Positions 23,896 through 36,800 are shown, numbered from the stretch's first letter. The stretch is DNA of 64,000 bases from Atrichornis clamosus (GCA_013400975.1 WBMZ01000260.1:58490-122489); one strand, 5' to 3'. Notes: generated by a model not told the origin, from the letters alone. Made by a program: numbers and translations.

Positions 23896-26800
23896 AGTGC
23901 TCTGTCAGGTTTTTAATAGCGCATGGCTATCAAACAGCAATTGCAAGAAGGTATGCACCTAATGCTGTTTGCAAGGTTTTGGAATTATTTATAAAGTTTG
24001 CCCTAAGTATCTAAACAATTTTTAAAATAACTCTGTGTTTACCAGAAAATTCAATAATTTCTTAAAAATATGAATTTAGACCTGAATAGCTGCCCCTGGT
24101 TCCATGTTTTATAGAGGTATTTGTTATATGGTTATGATTACACCCAGAGTTAGCCCTGAATTCTGATTTGGGCAAGCTGCAAGCTTCAGCGCAAGTCATC
24201 TAGTCTACTGAGTGCCATTGGTAGATAGTGTATGTGTATCATTGAAGCAACTGCAAACACCTAAAGCAGGTGTAAAAGCTATGGAACCCTGTCAGCAACT
24301 CTCTGACACAGCAGCTCTCAGCATGTTACAGGCTGGGGAGTCCCTGCTGAGGGATACAAGAGTAGAAGAGCATCTGAGGACTGTACAAGACTTGTTAGAG
24401 GAGGAATGACATCAGGGCGAGAGAAACCAAGATGTTTTAAGATCATCATTTTACTACCACTACAAAACATCTTTGTAATATGCAAAAGCAAGGATTTTTC
24501 AGGTAACATTATATTAAAAGCAGATGCTGTTTATTCAGCGACCACCAGTGCATTGCTCTCACTATTGTGAAGTGACTTGGTATACAGAGTTCAGTAAAAA
24601 AGGAGGAGAAAGATTTTCAGAAGCCTAGAGGAATAAATGAATAATAAGAAGATGCTTAACTGTGTTGCTGTTAATAATTCATACTTTCAGGATGTGCAGG
24701 GCTTTGAAGTTCCTGTTGCAGAAATCCAGCATCTAAATAAAATGGAAAAACAGAGTGGAAAACCAGCCTGTCATAAAAAAGTAGTTATAATTTCTACTGT
24801 CCTTCCTGAAGTGTGGTTGGACTCAAAGATATTTCATGATGATTGATTTGGTAATTATCTTGAGCATACTTGAACTTAAAACTTTGCTATAAAGATTTAA
24901 TGGATGTCGTCTGCACAGAAGCCGCACATGCCCTCAGTGTTAACAATGGAATTACAATGGCTGTACTGGAGATTCTGATTGGATTTGCTTTTATGGGGTT
25001 TAGCTATGAATAAGAAATTATGCCTCCTGTATCTCATTAGCAAATGTAAATAGTGGATGAAGAGTAATTAATAAGATTACATTAGTCATGCTCCAAAATG
25101 GTAAGAGGAACAGGCTAATAAGGTGGGAACAGTACTCAAATTTTGACCCTGATCTTTATCTCCTGGACTGTCACAGGTTTGTCCACATCTGAGGCATGAC
25201 ACAAGTACCTTTTAGGATATTACTTTGAATTAAATAAAATGTGTTGGTAGGGAGTAATCCAAACTTTCTATTCTTTTGTTCTGTAGGAAAGGAGCATCTC
25301 CAACTTTCTATTACTTTATATTGTAGGAAATCTCAAAATAAACACAAGATTGACTTGTATTCAATCTGATGAATAAACAAAATGTTTTGAAATTTGCATT
25401 CATAAATGCTTATACTTTAAGGGAAGGGTTTTCTTCAGAGAGAAAACTGATTCTTCATATCCTAATGACAAGGATCTGTTCATCAATCTGACTGGACTGT
25501 TTTCCATCTTGGTTGCTGCTTGTAGCTTTATGTCCAATTCTGGCATGTTTGTTCTGGAGTGAGTTATTTGAGGGGCCTACTGGTGCCATCATCTAGTTCA
25601 TGTATAATCTATAGGATGTTGTTAATTTCGTATCTATGGCCACCATAAGTATTTGCTGTCAGGCCTTTCTGCCTAGGCAGAAGGAATCCAGATTTCTTGC
25701 AGCCTGGAATAGAAACAAGGCAAAGCAAGGCATCAACAAATGGATTAAGCTGCCTATTCTGCATTTTTTTTTCCCTTTAACAAGGAGGGAAAAAAAAAGA
25801 GAGAAATGCTTTCAAAACAAATCCCTTTAATTTTGAAAATCATTTTTACCCGTGCTAAACTCTGAGGCTTTGCAGTTTTCATTTCAACTCTCCAGTATTT
25901 TGTGTCCAGGGCTATGCTATTAGGAGCAGTGTATTACAGGTATCTGTTACTTTGTCCTTCTTGGAGCCCTTTCATGGGCTTCTGAAGAAGCAGGGAGGGA
26001 ATAAGTGGCTGAAAAGAAGGTCAAATTTTTTGTAACTGTCTCTCTCTGTTGAATATATGAAGCTGTTTCTTCTGCACTCATCTGAGGATCCTTTATGTGA
26101 CACTGGGGCCTTGAAGTAGTCCATTTCTATATGGTTATTAGATTTTTTAGTTCATTTCCACCATGCTTGTCAAGCTGCCAAATATCCATTTATATTTTAT
26201 TTGTCTGGTGTACATGTCCATACTTCAGAGAAAGGAAGCAGTTATCAATGCAAAGATGCTAGCCTCAAACCACCACTCTTACATTAATTATGTGAGCATT
26301 AATATCCAGAAAGAAATGATGACAGCTGAATTTAAACCATCAGCTGCTTTATCCAGAACTTTGTCAAGAATATCCGCAAAGTATATACTTCCATGAAAAA
26401 TACATTTAGTTAGACCTTTAGCTTACTTTAGTCTCTTTTAGCTTCATTAGGGTAATCTCCTCTTCTTTTTTCCTCTCTTCATTTTAAATTCACCGTTTTC
26501 AGCAGGTGAAGTGCTGGAGGGGAGAGGGGCAACCCTCCATTTTGTTGCTGCCATTGTCATGATTTTTTTACTCACTGTTAGGTGATTATTTAATATAGTT
26601 TCCACTAGAAACTGTATTAATGTGGGTTTGGTTATGTGGTTTCTTTTCCATGCTGTTTGGCTTTTCATTTCGTGTCTTAATTTTTTTGGTCATGACCTAT
26701 CTTTTGTAGACATAAGGTTTTCCTCATTGATTCTGTTGAAATGTTATTTTATACCTTGCAAAATGCTTCTTCCTAAAAATTTAATATAAATATTGGATGA

Positions 26801-28804
26801 TGATATATATTATGCTACACAATAATTGCTGAGTTACAATTCTGTGATTTTTTGTTTTATTATTTTTTTAATCCTTGCTAAAACTAGTCAGGTAGTGGAT
26901 CAAAATGTGCATTACTATCGCAGGCTTTCTGCAAGTAATTTTGGACATTGCTGGACAGCTGAGCTTCTAGATATAAGTGTTCAAAAAAGCTACTCATTAT
27001 ATGTTATTAATAAGACATTGCCTTTAAAAAAAATTATTTATTTATTTTTCCTAAGAACTGGTATCAGGGATACTAATAAGTTTATAACTGCATATGAGGT
27101 CCTTATATTCTAAGAAGTGAACCAAAGTACTACATCTGATGAGAACAACTTTATCATCTGTCAACAGAACAGTATAGCTTTGGGGTGCTACTAGCAGATT
27201 GCCTGTTGTTTTGCCTGCGGATTGTCTGAACTTTAAAATTACTTAACTCTGATGGTCCAAGTCTCTTCAGATTTGTAAAATATGCTTTTATTTTTCATTT
27301 TTGACAATAAAACCTAGCTAAGAATCTGACCAAAAATTACCATTCATTGATAGTAGTCAAAAAAACCTGAAGATACTGATATTCTCCCTCTTTCCCTCCA
27401 TGTTATTTTTTCCTTTTTTTTTTTTTTATTAGTCCAATAATCTAGGCATCCAATAAGTAAGTCGCTATCACACATTGTAGAAGCAGATGGAGACTGAAAT
27501 ACTGACGATTCCTATCCGAGAGCCTGAACCGATGAGGGGAAAAGGTGTGGGGGAAGAGAGGCTTGAGAGACTGGGAAAGGGCAGAAGATCAAACCCTACT
27601 AGTTATATCTATGGTGATAATTGTTACAAATGCAGGGAAAAAATACTACTCTTCAGAATAGGAAATGACTCTCATAAATGCCGTATGTTAAGTGGCATAA
27701 AATTATTGCTTCGTGATATTCTTCTCTTCTTATTTTTATCTCAGTTTAATGCAAATCTGCTTTGCAAACTTTTTATAAAATTGTGTCAGAGGTTAGGATT
27801 TGCATCAATTTTAGTTCATGAAAATGGCGGTCTTGAGGATGGTACAGTGTGTGGCAATTGATTAAGGAACAGAGCTGTTTCTCAGACTCATGATTGTATA
27901 TGCTGAATGAATATATGATGCAAAGTCAATTTTCCCCAAATAGCACTTTTTAAAATGCAGGGAAGTCATGCATAAACTCAGTCTGTAATGGTGGGAAACA
28001 TTGTTCTACATAAAGTGCAGTTTCTCTTTCTTGGTAAGCAGGTGGTTTTTGCACCCCGTTGCCATCTTGCTCTATTTGGAAGCCGTTCTTTCTTTGAGAG
28101 TAGTTGCAGTTGGGGTATTGCATGCTTCTGTAACTGCAGAGTTCACACAACTTTGTCTATGGTCAAGTTTTCTGAAAAGGACATCCATATTTTTAATAAA
28201 AAAGTGCAGGAAAACCAGCATTTCTGAATAGATCCCCTAGGTAAACCTAAGGTTGTAGAGAAACAGCTCAGAATTTCCATTTCTTCAGTAACATAAAACC
28301 TATAGATTTTTTATGCTTAATCTTGCAAATATACTATAAAACTCAAGAATTAGATACTTGAACGGTAAAATATCCCTTACAAATGTTGTCAATAGAAAGA
28401 CACCATCTGCCTTATTAGCTTGCAGTATTAGCTTCCTGTGCAGACACGGGAAGTAAAGCTTTGTATTTTGATAGGTGGAACTTCCAGTAGCAGCCACTGT
28501 AATATGCTGGATATCTGACTAGGAAAGGTAAGTTTCTTTCAGTAGTCTCTTTAAATATGTTTTTGTCAAAAGACGTCTCTGTTCTTTTCATCTTTTATTT
28601 CCTTATTTCCTTTCTCTTTTAGTTTGCAGAACTTGTGAGATTCTTATTTGACCATTTTTTACTTTTTATTGTCCCTTCTGTTTCCTTATTTTCAACCTTC
28701 ATCATGAATGAATAAAAAAATCTGTCTTCATTCTGCTGTAGTTGCTCTATTAGGTTAACTCTCCCTTACTCTGAGGAAAGCTTCCAGAAGTTTATAAGAA
28801 ATTA
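23896..28804. other. Non-coding stretch with a few unexplained short frames
   Basis: No recognised gene or repeat. Two short + frames look somewhat protein-like: 24212-24409 (65 codons, ending in an acidic Leu/Glu segment) and 24637-24846 (69 codons). A third, 27487-27861 (124 codons), begins in a locally GC-richer patch. None resembles a protein I know and none has clear splice or promoter context, so they are not called as genes. Confidence 0.5.
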
Positions 28805-29239
28805 GGTTAGAAAATGCCTCTTGAGGCATCTAAAGCTCTGCTCCAAGCAGCCCAACTTAAAAGCTAGATCAGATTTTTCAGGGCCTTATCCAGTCAGATT
28901 TTGCAAATCTGTTCTACAGTCCTCCCTGTCCCTGTGTTTCAGCACTCCCCCTGGGGTGAATTGTCTCCTTATAACCAGTTGAAAATTTCTGTGACTCTTC
29001 TCACTTGTCTTTTTGTTGGGCATTCATGTCTGTCTCCCTTCTCTCTGTAACTCCCTCTTTAAGCTAGTGGAGTTATCTTCAAAGAGTGGCCTGGATGTGC
29101 AGTTAAGTGTTTCTTGGACTTCTCCGGTGAAGTGCTGCTTCACCAGCTGCTCTTCCTGTTCCATGACCTCTAGCTTCTTAACACCTTTGTAACCCTCCAT
29201 TGGACTGCCCCCAGCATGCCAAGGTGTCCTATACAGGGG
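28805..29239 (-). mobile_element. CR1 LINE, 3' part (split by an LTR)
   Basis: On the - strand, the 3' half of a CR1 copy. The + strand shows reversed CR1 blocks in order: 'gctccaagcagcccaactta', 'cagggccttatccagtcaga', a 'ccctgtccctgtgtttcagc' region and 'ccctccattggactgccccc'. It stops abruptly at the LTR that starts at 29240 and resumes after it at 29791, so the two pieces are one element. Confidence 0.8.
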
Positions 29240-29786
29240 TGATACCAAAATTGGCAGGAAAATATCCTTTGTAACACAATTTGAAGCACTAGAAAGCAGG
29301 CATTCTTTTTCGTCACTGGACATGTTAGAAAGATATCTCCTTTAATGTGTGTGGTGAGACTTTGCAACAAGGTGTTTATCCATCATAATCATACATATTC
29401 ATTACAATGTACCTCCTAGCTAATATATAAACATCACTTTCCTAGATGAACTAATTTGCATGCATCCACCTCCTACTGGAAGTCCTTTTATGGTTCTGGA
29501 GGCTCATACAGAGGGGTCTCTGGTGGTCGTATTCACTGAATGCTTTGATATTACTGGTGACCTTACCTTGAATTTTTTCTTTTGGCATGCGCTGTTGCTT
29601 CTTGTTATATAACTTGTCAAAAAGCCCACTGTAGTCGTCTTTATCTGTTTCTCTGCTGGTTCCAGCTATGTTTATCATGCTGTGTGCATACATTTGCATC
29701 CTTTTATCTGTTTTGCTAGTTAGTCTTTAAGCTTATTCTGCAACTTCAGAGGAGCTGAAAATCTCTATTCTCTATGTTATTTATCA
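29240..29786 (-). mobile_element. Solo LTR inside CR1, 4-bp target duplication GGGG
   Basis: TGATA...TATCA inverted ends. Direct repeat GGGG flanks it at 29236-29239 and 29787-29790. On the - strand a TATATAA-type box near 29606 precedes the polyadenylation region near 29370. It is clearly the same family as 33879-34394, sharing blocks such as 'cattctttttcgtc'/'cattctttattac', 'catacatattcatta' and 'gatctctggtggtc'-like text. A 4-bp duplication is usual for class I (gammaretrovirus-like) elements. The surrounding CR1 is older, since it is interrupted by this LTR. Confidence 0.85.
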
Positions 29787-29790
29787 GGGG

Positions 29791-29970
29791 CACCCCAAAA
29801 CTGATGCTGTTTGAGATGTGGCTGCAGGAGAGTCAACTAGAGAGGAATAATCTCTTCTCTTGACCTGACCTCAAACTTGTCAAAGTAGCTCAAGAAGGAA
29901 TTAGCCTTTGTTTCTGCAAGGGCTCACTGCTAACTCCACTGGGAGTCAACCTATTGAGAGGTGCAGTGTC
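29791..29970 (-). mobile_element. CR1 LINE, continuation beyond the inserted LTR
   Basis: The + strand text resumes the reversed CR1 order after the LTR: 'actgatgctgtttgagatgt', then 'gaataatctcttctcttgac', then 'ttagcctttgtttctgcaag' and 'ctcactgctaactccactgg'. Together with 28805-29239 it forms one 5'-truncated CR1. The upper limit is approximate. Confidence 0.78.
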
Positions 29971-32900
29971 AGTTGTTATAGCCGATAGCTACTGCCGTGA
30001 ATTTCTAAATTAAATTGTTTTGTTGGTTTTACCAACAAAATGAGGAGGAAACTGTTCAAAAGAAGCATGCATGGCTCTGTCAGTTGGTGTGAATGATGAG
30101 TGGTTTGGCTGCTGGTGTGGTTAACATTTATCTTGAGAAGCAAAAGCTTGTAAAGTATTTGGATAGGTAACAGGTCATCTATGAAACTTTGATATCAAGA
30201 CTCCAAATACTGAATGCCTTCTAATTTGAAATCCTGGCTGTAGTTGAAAGGTCTTATAGGCATAGATGGCTTGAAGAGGGGTAGACTCACCAACCATAGC
30301 TATTTTAATTTACTTTTAACCCAACACACTGAATGAACTGGGCCTAAAAAGCTGCCATCAATGAAATAATAATATAATCAAGTCATATGTCCTACTAGTA
30401 GCAAAATAAAAAGAGAATAAATCCTCACCCTCCCTAAAGCAACCTTTCAAAGTTGTTGGGGTTTTTTTTTGTGGAGGTGAAAAAGACACTAATGGAAAAC
30501 TTTTCCATCAGTGTGACAATCTGTCAATTAGAAATAGGACTTTAGTGATGATTTCAATACTTAAGAAAACTGAGTTCTTAGGGCAAGTAGGCCACCCTTC
30601 TGGAGTGAAATACAGAAATGTAAAGAGTTAACAGTTTTGGGAAAAGTTGAAGGCAACTGAGTGCACTAAAGAGTACTAGTTACCCCAAACAAAAGCAGCC
30701 GATGAGCCCCAAGGGATCTGAGATATATGTCTGTAACCACTGTTGTTTACATTGGCATGCAAACCAAGATGATATAGGTGTATTTAGATGCAAGGCAGAA
30801 TTACATACTAAAACTTTTCAGCATAAAATCTGGTTTGTGGGATTTTTTCTTTTCCCCCAAATCTTTTTACTTGCAATGTTTGTTGGTTTTTTTTTAATTA
30901 ATCTGTTAAAATTATTAATTAAAACCTTTTAAGCACTAGTAAACTATTTCATTAGTGTCTATAAATCGCACTCAGGATTTAAATAACTTAAGAGAATGTT
31001 AGTGACGAAAGCAGAAGTTGTAGTTATTTTTATTAAGTGTGTTTGAATGGAAAGGAAAACTTTTAACTCAAACTGTTTTTAGTGTTAGCACTAATTCTGT
31101 TGAACAGACATAGTTTTACTGCAATTTTACAAGAATTTTATTTTCATATTTCTGTTTCAGTCAGATCAGGATTTCATTTGACACATTTTTTTTTAATAAA
31201 TCCAACATTTAATGTATGGAATGACTTTCCAAATCATGTATGTAACATCTGTTGTTATGACACTGATTCAGTGAAGGCAGAGAATATCTTACATCTACTT
31301 TGAAGTTCCATTTATTAAGCATTCAGAAGTTAATCTGCTAATTTGTGTTCAGTGACTATTCTGTCCTCCACACGTGATTGAAGATCTCCAAGAAAATTTA
31401 AGTTCTTTAAATTTGAGCTTTCTTGGCACTGCTTCTTCCAATCTTATTTGAAAAATTTAAAAGATGGGGAAGTGCAAACGATTTTTCATTCAGCAAATTT
31501 TTTTTCTAACTCAAGAGAAGCTTTGAAGATGTTTAAATTTTAGAGTAGCAGGACACTGAAGACCTTTTTTATCTGATGTTTGTACTTTAGAAGTTCTTTT
31601 TCCTTAACTTAAAAATAGAACCAATGGACTTTTTTCAATTTAAATAAAATAATTTTCAGACAAAAATGAGTGATTTCCATCATTCATTTGTATCAGAAAA
31701 AGGAGACTTTAAATCAATTGAAAGAAATATGCAATTTTTTTTTTCCAGGCTGGTTGCTATATACTCCATATGTAACATCTTTACCATTATGCATAGCCTA
31801 GTTCTAAATAGCATTGTCAGAGCTGTAGAATAGGAAGCTGATTTTGCAATTGCCTCACTAAAATTTTGTATTATTATAGGAAAGCATAGTGCTTCTAGTT
31901 TGTTTTAAGAAGATATTTGTGTAAGATTTTTTTTCTGGTAAGATAGGTAATATTTATTTTAACTGTCATCAGTGTCTGTGTTTCAGTAACTTGTCCAGCA
32001 CAGATGTAATCAAAATGAACACTTCTTGTGATAAAGCATTTCTAATGGTAATGTGCAGAAGTTTTCTATCAGCAAAATGTAATTCCATTAGTATCTTGAA
32101 ACGGCTTTTGAAATCAAGGCGGAAGGACTGTGGAGACAGCTGGAATCACTGCAGCAGAAAATGTTTAATCTCTTGGCTTATTTGCAAATATCAAGTAAGA
32201 TTAATTTTTTATTTTATCTGAAATTGAATCTAAGCAGTTGGTCAGATGTAGTATTATGGTGTTAATTCATCAGTATCAGGGTTGAAAATCCATTAAGTGA
32301 ATTGATTCATTTGGACAATTTTGGGTTTCTTTTTGTGGTGGAAGTAGAAATGTAGTTCTCATTGGAAGACAGTTTTACTTTTATAACCACTGACCAAATT
32401 TCATATAATAAGGCAAAATAATTGCTATTATTTAAAAAAAAAAAAAGACCAAGAATAGAGTTGAGATTCTGTGTTTTTTTCTTTTCTACAATATATTCTT
32501 ATTTCTTTTGCTATTTTACCTGAAGGAATGTAAAAGCAGAATTGTGGGTACAGCTGCAGAGCTTTCAGCTGAAGCCAAGGAAAAATACAGAAGTATCAAA
32601 GGAACATTTCTGTTGATTTGCTTCATAACAAGCATTTTATAATAAGATAATTTGTTCCTTGTTTATGGTAGTCAAACTCTAAAACACTTTTTTGAACTTT
32701 GTTAGTACCATTTCAAGGGTAAGAGGATTTTGTTTCCACTTGTTTACAGTAAGTTTTTGTTAGAGCAAATAAATATTTTTTAAAATGATTTGTTGTCTCA
32801 CATTTCCTCCAGCACTTCCCAAATTTTATTACTATACTTCAAAATACTTGTTCTGGGTAACATGTCAAAATGAAAGAGATTTAAAGCAGTATAATAATAA

Positions 32901-33429
32901 TCATTCTCATAATATGTTTGTGAGAATGAGCTGCTTTCTTGTCTGACACTTTTGTTTTCAGAAACAGTACAATTTCATAAAGATTCACAGGTATTCTTTT
33001 CTAGTGAAATCCTCTTTATGGGTTACTTCTAGAATGTAAAATTCCATTTTTATACTTCTGCATACCAAAGAAAAGCCATGTCTTAGCTTAACCTGATACC
33101 ATGATTACCCTATCTGCATACATACTTTTTTTGCTTCCATGTTAACTTACTTGTACTGAAATAGTACAGAGATGCCTCACACTTAAGGCAAGGGTTTATT
33201 TTCTGAAAGGTGAAGCTCTGCTTTGCTCCAATAATGAATCTATATGCCCTGCCTTAACCACACTAGGTTCTATACCTTCCTCTAATTTTTCTTTTTTTTT
33301 TGTTTTAAAGAAACATTAAGAATTATCAATGGTTATAAAATTTTATAACTGTAATGTTAAGTTATTCATTTTATACCGTAACGGGATCATTAGGGATGTC
33401 CATCTTAAAATTTTCATGTCAAAACAGGA
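29971..33429. other. Non-coding stretch, nothing recognised
   Basis: AT-rich, with many T and A homopolymers. It lies between two same-family LTRs but shows no retroviral coding motif (no CCHC knuckle, YXDD, D35E or CX6-7CC). It is therefore not the body of a provirus. Confidence 0.6.
30018..30040. repeat. Perfect 10-bp inverted repeat with 3-nt loop
   Basis: TTTTGTTGGT, then TTT, then ACCAACAAAA. A perfect short hairpin in AT-rich DNA. Function unknown and it may be chance. Confidence 0.7.
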
Positions 33430-33665
33430 GGGTGATAAATTTCTTTACTGAAGAGTGTGGTCAAACACTGGAACAGTGGCTTCCTAAAAGGTGATTGATG
33501 CCCTAGGCCTGTCAGTTTTTAAGAGGCATTTGGACAATGCCCTTCATGACATACTTTAACTTTTGGTCAGCCTGAAGTGGTCAGGCAGTGGTCACACAAG
33601 ATGATCACTGTAGGCCCCTTCAAACAAAAATTGTTCTGTTCTTCAATTCTGTTCTAATCTAATCT
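33430..33665 (+). mobile_element. CR1 LINE 3' end, + orientation
   Basis: Forward CR1 3'-end blocks in order: 'gtcaaacactggaacagtgg', 'tttaagaggcatttggacaa', 'agatgatcactgtaggcccc', then a tail of 'ttctgttctaatctaatcta' in place of the usual octamer repeat. 5'-truncated. Orientation is opposite to most CR1 copies here. Confidence 0.82.
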
Positions 33666-33878
33666 AAATTTCTTTTCTTCTGGTGAGACTAGGGAGCTCT
33701 TCCCTGCTTGTTTCTCTTTGGCAGTGGCAGTTTTCTAGGTGTTGAAGCTTATAATATGAACCAAGAGGTTTGATACTCTTTCATAACACCCAAGGCATTT
33801 CACTTTCTCCTCATGCAGAAGCAGAATGTGCAAATTAGCTGTCATCTTTAAACTGCTTTTACTTCACTGATGTCCTGG

Positions 33879-34394
33879 TGATACTGAAATTGGCCAGAGA
33901 ATAACTTTCTAACACAATTTGAACTATTAGAAAGCAGGCATTCTTTATTACAGCTAGTTGAATGTATGTCGTGAAACTTTACAATAGGGTATTTATTCCA
34001 TCATGATCATACATATTCATTATAATGTACTTCCTAACTAATACATAAACATCACTTTTCCTAGAACCAATCTACATGCCTTGGCCCCTTACTGGAAGTC
34101 CTTCTATGGTCTTAGAGGGTCGCCTAGAGGGATCTCTGGTGGTCATATTCACTGAGATTCCCCAAAATTGTAAGCAACCTTGTCTTGAACTTCTCCTAAG
34201 GCATACACTGTTGTTTCTCGTTACATAACTTTGCCACAAAAACCACTTGGGTTCCTCATTATCTGTTTATCCACTAGTCCCAGCTACGTTTAGCATACTG
34301 TGTCTCAACTATTGCATTCTTTTATCTAAGTTGCTACTTAGTCTTTAAGCTCTATTTTGCAACTGAAAATTTCTGTTCTGGGTGTTGTCTATCA
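33879..34394 (-). mobile_element. Solo LTR, 4-bp target duplication CTGG
   Basis: TGATA...TATCA ends, with direct repeat CTGG at 33875-33878 and 34395-34398. TTTATT at 33992-33997 gives AATAAA on the - strand. Same family and orientation as the LTR at 29240-29786, but with a different target duplication, so it is an independent insertion and not the partner LTR of one provirus. Confidence 0.87.
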
Positions 34395-34398
34395 CTGG

Positions 34399-35439
34399 GC
34401 AGCCCCAGGTTTGGAAGTTCCCAGGTGGTACTTTAGATGGCCTTGAAAACACAGTAGCTTGTGAAAAGACACAGCTGTGCAACTGCCTTTCATTTGTCTT
34501 CCTTCCCCTGAAAATGCTTCAGTCCCCTCTGATGGGCCTTGGAAGGCTTGGTGTAGTCTCTAATACCTGACTGGGACAAAAGGCAGTCTCCAGCTTCTGT
34601 GGTTGGGAAGACAGGAAAAGCAAAAAACTGGCAGCCTAGCCAGGGCAGTGTCATTACAAATGATTGAAAAACCTTCCAGATATGGAAAAAAACCCAAAAA
34701 AATTGAAGGCATCTTTGTCATTTTACTTGGAAGACACTTACTTTACTTCATTTGAAGTGTTCTTTATGGCTCATGAAGTGAAAGGAAGCATCTATAAATG
34801 TAAATTATTAGAAAATAATTGTCAGGTCTTACAAATCATAGTTTGTCATTGCTTTGTATGCTGATGCTCAGAAATGGTTGTCAGCTGAACATTGCTGTCT
34901 TTAGAATTAATATTTCATCAAGCTTTTTGTTGCAGTGTACTTGAAAAGAGGCTTTGTATGGTTTTTCTCTTTTCCTCTTTTTAAGGTTATGTTTCTCTCA
35001 AATAGGTTATCAGCCCTGGCAATTTATTAAGTTCTGTTCCTGCTCCTCCTATTTTCTTTGTTTTACTCTAATCTATTATTTGTGATGGGAAACAGGACTG
35101 CAGAGAAAGAACAGGCACTTATGCTAATTTCATGTTAATGACAGTTCTTTACATATCTAACTATAAACAATATGTTATATCCTGTAGATACAGGATAGAT
35201 AGATATCCTGTAAACCACAAATGCCAAGTCAATTTTGCGTGAAATTAGTTTGTATATCTGTATATATATAAATAATTTTATGTTTTACATAAAGTTTTGT
35301 GAAAGTATTTCTGAAAAAAGATACTTAATTATAGAAGTGTACAGCCCCATTATCTTCAACCAAGGTAATAAATTTTTATATGGGTGTGTTATGAATTTTC
35401 AGAGGCAGTTTGAGTTAAAGAATAATATTCTGCCACGAC
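34399..35439. other. Non-coding stretch, nothing recognised
   Basis: Short open frames only. No recognisable repeat or RNA gene. A small duplicated 'atatcctgta' is present near 35175-35215. Confidence 0.55.
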
Positions 35440-36238
35440 TGTGGTAATAATGTTATGAGATTGAGTAGGAGCTGTAGGTAAGCCCTGCCTTGGTTCAGAT
35501 TTTGGCAGGAGCTCTACTTAGGCGACCTGCACCTAAATTGCTCTGGCTCGCAAGTTCTTCAGGATGGACGATTAGGTTTATTATAAAATGAGTTATTTAT
35601 TGAATAAACTGGAGATAACAGACAAAAGACCTTAAACAGATTACTAACTACACAGGATAAACAAAAGAACTACTAGTAGATTACATAAAACAGTGCACAA
35701 TATAAAGGTACCTATATTACAGCAAGTGAAGAAATAGTATAGATTAGGATTTCAATGTATCTTACCCATGACTTGATGGTGGTGTACAGAGTCCTTTCAC
35801 TCAATGCCTGGGGGAGTAACCACAAAATCATCATCCCAATTTTGGGGAGAAGGGTCTACACATTTCCAGGGGGTGTGCAGAAAAATTCTGCTTTCTGAGA
35901 GTTTAGTGGAGCTTTTTATAGTTTGTAAAGTGAGGTGCCTGTCAGTCACAAATTCCAGCTTATGCTTTATGATCTTTGTTAGCTGGGAGTGCCACTTCTG
36001 TGGCACCGAATAACTCATCAGGAGCTTGAGTGAGTTATTCCACCAATTAACAGGTCCTTGTGAGGGTGGATGCCTTGGTCTATTGTACCAGCTAACAAGC
36101 CACAGATAAGCTTTCTGTGGCAGGGGAAATGTCCTGCTACAGGGTGGTGGCAGCAAGAGCTATCAGTATTTAGTTTAGCAGGAAACTTAAGCAATATAAA
36201 TCCAGAGGACAACTATAAAGTTTTGTCATAGCACCACA
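35440..36238 (-). mobile_element. Retroviral LTR (ERVL-like), - orientation
   Basis: On the - strand a TATAAAAA box near 35910-35920 precedes two AATAAA signals near 35575-35605, the order expected for an LTR. The + strand block 'gattaggtttattataaaat', followed by a gataaca-rich segment, resembles LTRs I associate with avian ERVL elements. Putative termini are TGTGGT at 35440 and ACCACA ending at 36238. I found no matching target-site duplication, so the outer limits are uncertain, and the left limit could instead be near 35473. No retroviral coding sequence is attached. Confidence 0.65.
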
Positions 36239-36496
36239 TAAAATGTTGGTCCCATATTTGTTGTCTTAGTAAGTTGTTATGGAAAGGTAGATTTTGGCAG
36301 TCAGTACATTTTGATGTAATGGTTTGCCTATATGATGGAACGAAAAAAAGAGCAGACAGTGAGAAATGTTTGGAATTCTGTTAGCAAGTGGTCTCATTGT
36401 CTTCTTCAGCATGACCCCTATTAAGGATAGCTGAGTTGAGAGCATGTCGGCTGTGATGGCTGAAAGTGTATAGAAATGAACAGTGGACATGGTGGC

Positions 36497-36800
36497 TGTG
36501 GCGACTGGGGCACGGACTTCACGGGGTACACACAAAGCCAATTTTATTTCTGACATACAGGGTTTATATACTCCTACAAACACAAGGGCTTTCACAGTCC
36601 TCTTTGTCCCCATGTAAGTAAAACATTTGCAAACTCACAGACTTGCAGACCTGATCTAATCAACAGTTAATCTCAGGGCTTAGCCCAAGTCTCCACCTTA
36701 TCTTATTTCCTGGGAGGAGGTGTCTGTCAGCTTCTTCCAGGGTTTAATTTTTACCAGGGCTAGGAGATCACCGCTGCTATCTGCATTCTGAACCCCCACA
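36497..36800 (-). mobile_element. Solo LTR with 5-bp target duplication GTGGC
   Basis: On the - strand it begins TGTGGGGGTTCAG and ends CAGTCGCCACA. A perfect 5-bp direct repeat GTGGC flanks it at 36492-36496 and 36801-36805. A TATATAAA box (36563-36570) is followed by AATAAA (36543-36548), giving a compact 304-bp LTR with a very short R region. No internal sequence is present. It is intact in structure and relatively GC-rich at both ends, suggesting a recent insertion. Confidence 0.88.
36563..36570 (-). promoter_or_regulatory. TATA box of the 36.5-kb LTR
   Basis: TATATAAA on the - strand, about 20 bp upstream of the LTR's AATAAA at 36543-36548. Confidence 0.6.

Noticed and set aside
27487..27861. 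124-codon + strand frame
   Set aside because: No recognisable domain, no splice or promoter context, and mostly AT-driven hydrophobic sequence in the second half.
29240..34394. Provirus bounded by two similar LTRs
   Set aside because: Different target duplications at each LTR and no retroviral motifs in between.
35797..36613. Open frames of 115-119 codons on the - strand
   Set aside because: They overlap two LTRs (35440-36238 and 36497-36800) and have no recognisable protein content.
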